Shown here: positions 60,199 to 64,000 of the stretch, piece after piece | Layout: the number at the start of each line of letters is the position of its first letter | Position numbering within the stretch: the first letter of the stretch is position 1 | Source: Daejeonella sp. | GTDB lineage: Bacteria; Bacteroidota; Bacteroidia; Sphingobacteriales; Sphingobacteriaceae | Assembly (NCBI RefSeq): GCF_030684675.1 | Contig: NZ_JAUXXZ010000009.1 | Span: forward strand, 1-64,000 | Reading direction: 5' to 3' | DNA: 64,000 nucleotides | Made by a program: the position numbers and the translations under genes | The notes under the pieces: model-generated | Databases searched by the model: none | Told to the model about the DNA's origin: nothing | Seen by the model: only the letters and a program-made list of their open reading frames with translations

Positions 60199-61518
60199 AT
60201 GAGAAAAATATACTTTATCGTTCTTGCAGCTATCGCCGTTTTGGGCACCAGTTGTGGTAAAGGTGGTACAAACGGTGAATTGATTGGTGTTGCAACTAAA
60301 AAGTTTAAAAACAATCAGGTACCCTACGGGATGGTTTACATTCCCGCCGGAACTTTTATTATGGGTCAAACCGACCAGGATATCACTTTTGCTCAGATAT
60401 CTCAGAACAAGCAGGTAACCGTACAGGCGTTCTACATGGATGAAACTGAGATTACTAACAGCGAATACCGTCAATTCGTGAATTGGGTACGCGATTCTAT
60501 AGCAATTACGACCTATCTGCAGGATGAACAGTATTATCTTAAACCTAAGGGCAAAGTTGATCCCAATGATGCAGGTAAAAAGTACATTAACTGGAAAAAG
60601 GTCGGCAATGGCAGTGCAATATGGGGTGGGAAAAAAGGTGCATCTGCTAATGGACCCAAATTGCAAGCCATGTATTATCAGGGTGAAGACAGGGTATTTG
60701 ACCGGAATGAAATTGATGTTAGATTGCTGAAATATAATTTCGCGATAATGAAATTAAGGGAAGCAGCAAATAATCGTAATAATAGAGAAGCTAAACGTTC
60801 TGATTTTATTCTGAGGGATACAGTCGGTGTATATCCGGATACTCTTGTGTGGTTATCCGATTTCGCCTATGCTCAGAATGAGCCTATGGTTAAGGGATAT
60901 TTTTCGCATCCTGCCTTTGCAAACTACCCTGTAGTTGGTGTTAACTGGCGTCAGGCACGTGCCTTTACAGTTTGGAGGACACGTTTCAATGAAGCTTATA
61001 TGGATAGTCGACGCCTTCCAAAACGTGCTGATTATGATCTTCCTACTGAAGCAGAATTTGAGTATGCTGCAAGGGGAGGCCGGGTTGGAACAAGTTATCC
61101 ATGGGGGGGGCCGTACATTAGAAATGCAAAGGGCTGTCTGATGGCTAATTTCAAACCAGGAAGAGGTAATTACATTGATGATGGCGGTCCATTTACGGTG
61201 AATGTAAAGGCTTATTATCCAAACGACTATGGTTTATATAATATGGCAGGAAATGTCTCTGAATGGACTTCTTCTGCATTTGATGAATCTGCTTCTACAT
61301 TCACTCATGATATGAATCCTACCTTCAGTTATGAGGCCCGCCCGGAAGATCCTGAAGTGATGAAGCGTAAGGTTGTTCGCGGAGGTTCATGGAAAGATAT
61401 AGGTTATTTCCTTCAAAATTCAGCAAGTGCTTTTGAATATCAGGACACTGCAAAATCTTACATCGGTTTTCGTTGTATAACCAAGTATCAGGGTCGCGAT
61501 ATCAAAGATAAGCTCTAA
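60199..61518 (+). CDS. gldK: Gliding motility/T9SS outer-ring lipoprotein GldK
   Basis: A 439-aa lipoprotein from the ATG at 60199 (MRKIYFIVLAAIAVLGTSCG, lipobox Cys19). A formylglycine-generating-enzyme-like (SUMF1) domain spans about 50-435: PYGMVYIPAGTFIMGQTD, DETEITNSEYRQFVNWVRDS, LPTEAEFEYAARGGR, GLYNMAGNVSEWTS and VRGGSWKD. The FGE fold is structural in GldK/PorK, which forms the periplasmic ring with GldN. A frame extension to 60166 is possible but spoils the signal. Confidence 0.95.
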   Translation: MRKIYFIVLAAIAVLGTSCGKGGTNGELIGVATKKFKNNQVPYGMVYIPAGTFIMGQTDQDITFAQISQNKQVTVQAFYMDETEITNSEYRQFVNWVRDSIAITTYLQDEQYYLKPKGKVDPNDAGKKYINWKKVGNGSAIWGGKKGASANGPKLQAMYYQGEDRVFDRNEIDVRLLKYNFAIMKLREAANNRNNREAKRSDFILRDTVGVYPDTLVWLSDFAYAQNEPMVKGYFSHPAFANYPVVGVNWRQARAFTVWRTRFNEAYMDSRRLPKRADYDLPTEAEFEYAARGGRVGTSYPWGGPYIRNAKGCLMANFKPGRGNYIDDGGPFTVNVKAYYPNDYGLYNMAGNVSEWTSSAFDESASTFTHDMNPTFSYEARPEDPEVMKRKVVRGGSWKDIGYFLQNSASAFEYQDTAKSYIGFRCITKYQGRDIKDKL

Positions 61519-61560
61519 ATAAAAACTACAATCCTCTCTAATATTAAAAGCGTTCATATT

Positions 61561-62352
61561 ATGGCTCAAAAGAAAAAGTTTAAACTGGGTATTAATACCT
61601 TAATTTCATGGGGTGCCTCCGTAGTTATTGTTGGTCTGATGTTCAAGATCCTGCACTGGCAGGGTGGAGAGATCATGATCGCAGTGGGATTGATCACAGA
61701 GGCTATTCTGTTTTTTATTTTGGGTTTTCAGGCAGAGTCCACCGACCCCGACTGGACAAGGGTTTACCCTGAACTTGATGAAGAATTTAAGGGTGATTTA
61801 GCACAGGCCTCATTAAGCGGTTCTGGTTCATCAACTGCAGCTTTGGATAAAATGATGGTGGAAGCCAAAATCGGACCTGAACTTATTGAGAGCCTTGGCT
61901 CAGGTTTAAGATCTTTTGGAGATAAAGTTTCTGCGATTTCAGGAATTGCTGATACTGCAAGTGCAACTACTGAACTGGCAGCTAAAGTTAAAACCGCTTC
62001 AGGTAGTTTTGATAGTCTGAACACAGCTTTCGATAAGGCAACAGTCAGCCTCAGGGAAATGGCTGATACCAATATTGATTCTAAATCATACCATGAGCAG
62101 GTAAATAACCTGGCAAGAAATATTTCAGCACTCAACGCTGTATATGAGCTTGAATTACAGGATTCAAGTGCTCATTTGAAGTCAATGAACAAATTCTATC
62201 AGAATCTTTCTCTGACCATGCAAAATTTTAATGAGTCAATGGAAGATTCCAAACAATTCAAAGAGGAAGTAGGCAAACTGGCGAAGAATTTATCATCCTT
62301 AAATTCTATTTACGGAAATATGCTTTCTGCTATGAATCAACCTAATCGGTGA
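61561..62352 (+). CDS. gldL: Gliding motility/T9SS inner-membrane motor subunit GldL
   Basis: A 263-aa protein with two adjacent membrane helices (about 12-31 and 37-57) and a long cytosolic helical tail. The second helix holds a buried Glu (Glu47 in GLITEAILFFILGF), a plausible proton-relay residue of the motor. The tail has ALDKMMVEAKIGPELIESLG and heptad-like NNLARNISALNAVYELELQD. GldL surrounds GldM to form the proton-driven rotary motor. 42 nt after gldK. Confidence 0.95.
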   Translation: MAQKKKFKLGINTLISWGASVVIVGLMFKILHWQGGEIMIAVGLITEAILFFILGFQAESTDPDWTRVYPELDEEFKGDLAQASLSGSGSSTAALDKMMVEAKIGPELIESLGSGLRSFGDKVSAISGIADTASATTELAAKVKTASGSFDSLNTAFDKATVSLREMADTNIDSKSYHEQVNNLARNISALNAVYELELQDSSAHLKSMNKFYQNLSLTMQNFNESMEDSKQFKEEVGKLAKNLSSLNSIYGNMLSAMNQPNR

Positions 62353-62399
62353 TAATTGCCAAACGAATTATAGATCTTTAATTTTTTAAATATAATTGC

Positions 62400-63932
62400 A
62401 TGGCTGGAGGTAAACAAACCCCAAGGCAGAAAATGATTGGAATACTTTACCTGGTGTTATTGGGTTTAGTAGCACTGAATATTAGTGATTCAATCTTAGA
62501 AGCTTTCAAAAATTTAACGGACAGTTTAAATGCTTCAACACAGAATGTCCAAATTGGTGTTGATGCAACTTATGCTTCATTTGAAGCAACTAAACTAAAA
62601 AATGAGCCCGAAAGAGCGCGTCCAATTTATGAGAAGGCTAAAAAGGCAAGTTCATATACAAGTGAATTAAATGCTTATGTTGAAGAACTCCAGAAACTTT
62701 TTGAAACTGAGGGTGGCGGATATAATGAGTCGACGGGGGACATAAGCAAAAGAGATAATCTTGATATTTCTCCAAGGTTAATGATCAATAAGCCACGTGC
62801 TACTGAATTGAAGAATAAAATCAATGCAACACGAGAAAAGTTAATTTCATTAATGGATGTAAAAGATCGTAAAAATGTCAGTTTTTCTCTAGAGGCGAAA
62901 GATCCTGCAAATCGCGGTGGTGTTAACAGAACCTGGGAACAATCAAATTTTGGTGATGGTATTCCATTGACTGCAGCTTTAACCGCATTGGCAAAGATAA
63001 AGGCAGACAGCAAAAACGCTGAGGCTGAAGTTGTAAAGAGGATACTTGGGCAGATGGATATGGCTGTTGTCAATCTGGATCAGTTTTCTGCAGTTGCCGT
63101 TGCCCCAACTTCCTATCTTATTGCCGGTCAGCCATATACAGCTGAGGTGTTTTTGACTGCATCAGATTCGAAATCTAGCCCCGAAATATCTGTTGGTGGT
63201 TCAAGATTGCAGGTAAAGGAAGGGAGAGGAACGTATACAGTCAATACTTCCAGAGAAGGAATGTTCAGTTGGACAGGTACTGTTCGTGTTAAGCAAACAG
63301 ATGGAACAATAAAAACCTACACTACTACAGAACAGAAATATCAGGTAGCCCGCCCTTCGGCAGTCGTTTCTCCGGATAAAATGAATGTATTCTATGTGGG
63401 TGTTCCGAACCCTGTATCAGTTTCGGCTCCAGGCATTCCCAAAGAGAACTTAGTGGTTACCATGAGCGGAGGAACAATATCAGGGTCCAATGGAAAATAT
63501 ACAGTTACAGTAAGTACTCCCGGAACAAATGCTAAAGTAAATGTTTCGGCGAATGTTAGTGGTAAGGTTCAAAACATTGGTTCAAGTGATTTCAGGGTTA
63601 AGCGGATTCCGGATCCCAAAGCGAAATTTGCAGGTAAAACCGGAGGAGCTTTAAGTTCTGTAGTTATAAAATCACAAAATTCAATTTTTGCGATTCTTGA
63701 AGGTTTCGATTTTGATGCCAAGTTTAATGTTACCCGCTTTAGTTTGGTGATTGCCAGACCTCGTGCAGATGTTGTTGTACTTCAAACAAATGGAAATACG
63801 TTAAGTGCTCAAATGAGTGCAGCTGTGGCCGCAATAACACCTGGCACAAGGGTAATATTTGACGATATAGTTGCCGTTGGCCCTGATGGAACCCAAAGAC
63901 AGCTTGACCCTATGGCTTTTAAAGCAAATTAA
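62400..63932 (+). CDS. gldM: Gliding motility/T9SS motor-shaft protein GldM
   Basis: A 510-aa protein: one N-terminal membrane helix (about 10-28, MIGILYLVLLGLVALNISDS), a helical first periplasmic domain (FKNLTDSLNASTQNVQIGVD, KASSYTSELNAYVEELQKLF), then three beta-rich domains with AVAPTSYLIAGQPYTAEVFL, PDKMNVFYVGVPNPVSVSAP and FDFDAKFNVTRFSLVIARPR. It spans the periplasm and passes rotation from GldL to the GldK/N ring. It follows gldL by 47 nt. Confidence 0.95.
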   Translation: MAGGKQTPRQKMIGILYLVLLGLVALNISDSILEAFKNLTDSLNASTQNVQIGVDATYASFEATKLKNEPERARPIYEKAKKASSYTSELNAYVEELQKLFETEGGGYNESTGDISKRDNLDISPRLMINKPRATELKNKINATREKLISLMDVKDRKNVSFSLEAKDPANRGGVNRTWEQSNFGDGIPLTAALTALAKIKADSKNAEAEVVKRILGQMDMAVVNLDQFSAVAVAPTSYLIAGQPYTAEVFLTASDSKSSPEISVGGSRLQVKEGRGTYTVNTSREGMFSWTGTVRVKQTDGTIKTYTTTEQKYQVARPSAVVSPDKMNVFYVGVPNPVSVSAPGIPKENLVVTMSGGTISGSNGKYTVTVSTPGTNAKVNVSANVSGKVQNIGSSDFRVKRIPDPKAKFAGKTGGALSSVVIKSQNSIFAILEGFDFDAKFNVTRFSLVIARPRADVVVLQTNGNTLSAQMSAAVAAITPGTRVIFDDIVAVGPDGTQRQLDPMAFKAN

Positions 63933-63937
63933 GTGCT

Positions 63938-64000
63938 ATGAAAAAGATATTTTTTGCCCTGATTTTGATTGCCGGTACTCTTCAATTGAGTGCCCAGGCA
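63938..64000 (+). CDS. gldN: GldN, 5' part only
   Basis: The window ends 21 codons into this gene. The visible start MKKIFFALILIAGTLQLSAQ is a Sec signal peptide ending in SAQA. It starts 5 nt after gldM, the canonical position of gldN, whose product completes the periplasmic ring with GldK. Called by position and signal peptide alone. Confidence 0.82.
   Translation, partial: MKKIFFALILIAGTLQLSAQA

Overview
The window reads as a chromosomal segment of a Bacteroidota bacterium, most probably a Sphingobacteriaceae-like genus (Pedobacter or a relative; inference, no marker gene is present). Support comes from the T9SS/gliding cluster gldKLM(N), the alternative complex III plus aa3 oxidase cluster, paired DUF6266 proteins, weak Shine-Dalgarno sites, and repeated promoters of the Bacteroidota form TTG-N19/20-TAnnTTTG. 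No rRNA, tRNA, CRISPR array, transposase or integrase gene was seen.

Layout. (1) 0-18.5 kb is accessory and repeat-rich: a Tat-exported GH109/Gfo-Idh-MocA oxidoreductase, a nucleotide-sugar dehydrogenase, three small toxin-antitoxin modules (DUF4258/YgiT zinc finger, addiction-module antitoxin/ParE-RelE, HigBA), a minus-strand block with a lipoprotein, a CHAP amidase and two DUF6266 paralogues, an AAA/DUF4143 ATPase, decayed small genes, a LytS/LytTR two-component system, an M28 peptidase, a truncated SRPBCC gene and a creatininase. The intergenic spaces are built from a small set of recurring modules, and one set of modules has entered the CHAP gene in frame. (2) 19-22.9 kb holds a two-domain esterase whose second domain appears catalytically dead, and a deoxyhypusine-synthase-like gene. 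(3) 23.1-40.2 kb is the respiratory cluster actABCDEF-coxBA, a long hairpin, then ctaB, two subunit III genes, subunit IV, sco, DUF420, a small CxxC membrane protein, DUF983 and DUF2461. Quinol electrons pass through ACIII directly to the aa3 oxidase; CtaB supplies heme O, the precursor of heme A, and Sco supplies CuA copper. (4) 40.2-57.9 kb is housekeeping: an OmpA lipoprotein, rfbC, DUF4286, a large TPR protein, an S9 peptidase with a two-component system, MOSC, a UbiA-like membrane protein, a metallophosphoesterase, a MoxR/VWA pair, SDR, HemW, and an Lrp-EamA transporter pair. (5) 58.1-64 kb is DUF4271-hemD followed by gldK-gldL-gldM-gldN (gldN cut by the window edge), the trans-envelope motor and core of type IX secretion and gliding.

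Most notable observations: in-frame invasion of the CHAP hydrolase by dispersed intergenic repeats; modular repeats whose core is exchanged between an AT-rich spacer and a palindrome; a promoter plus overlapping operator palindrome for higBA; phased dyads upstream of the Lrp gene; and a small-peptide locus divergent from a LytTR two-component system. All function calls rest on motif recognition by eye; no database search was run.
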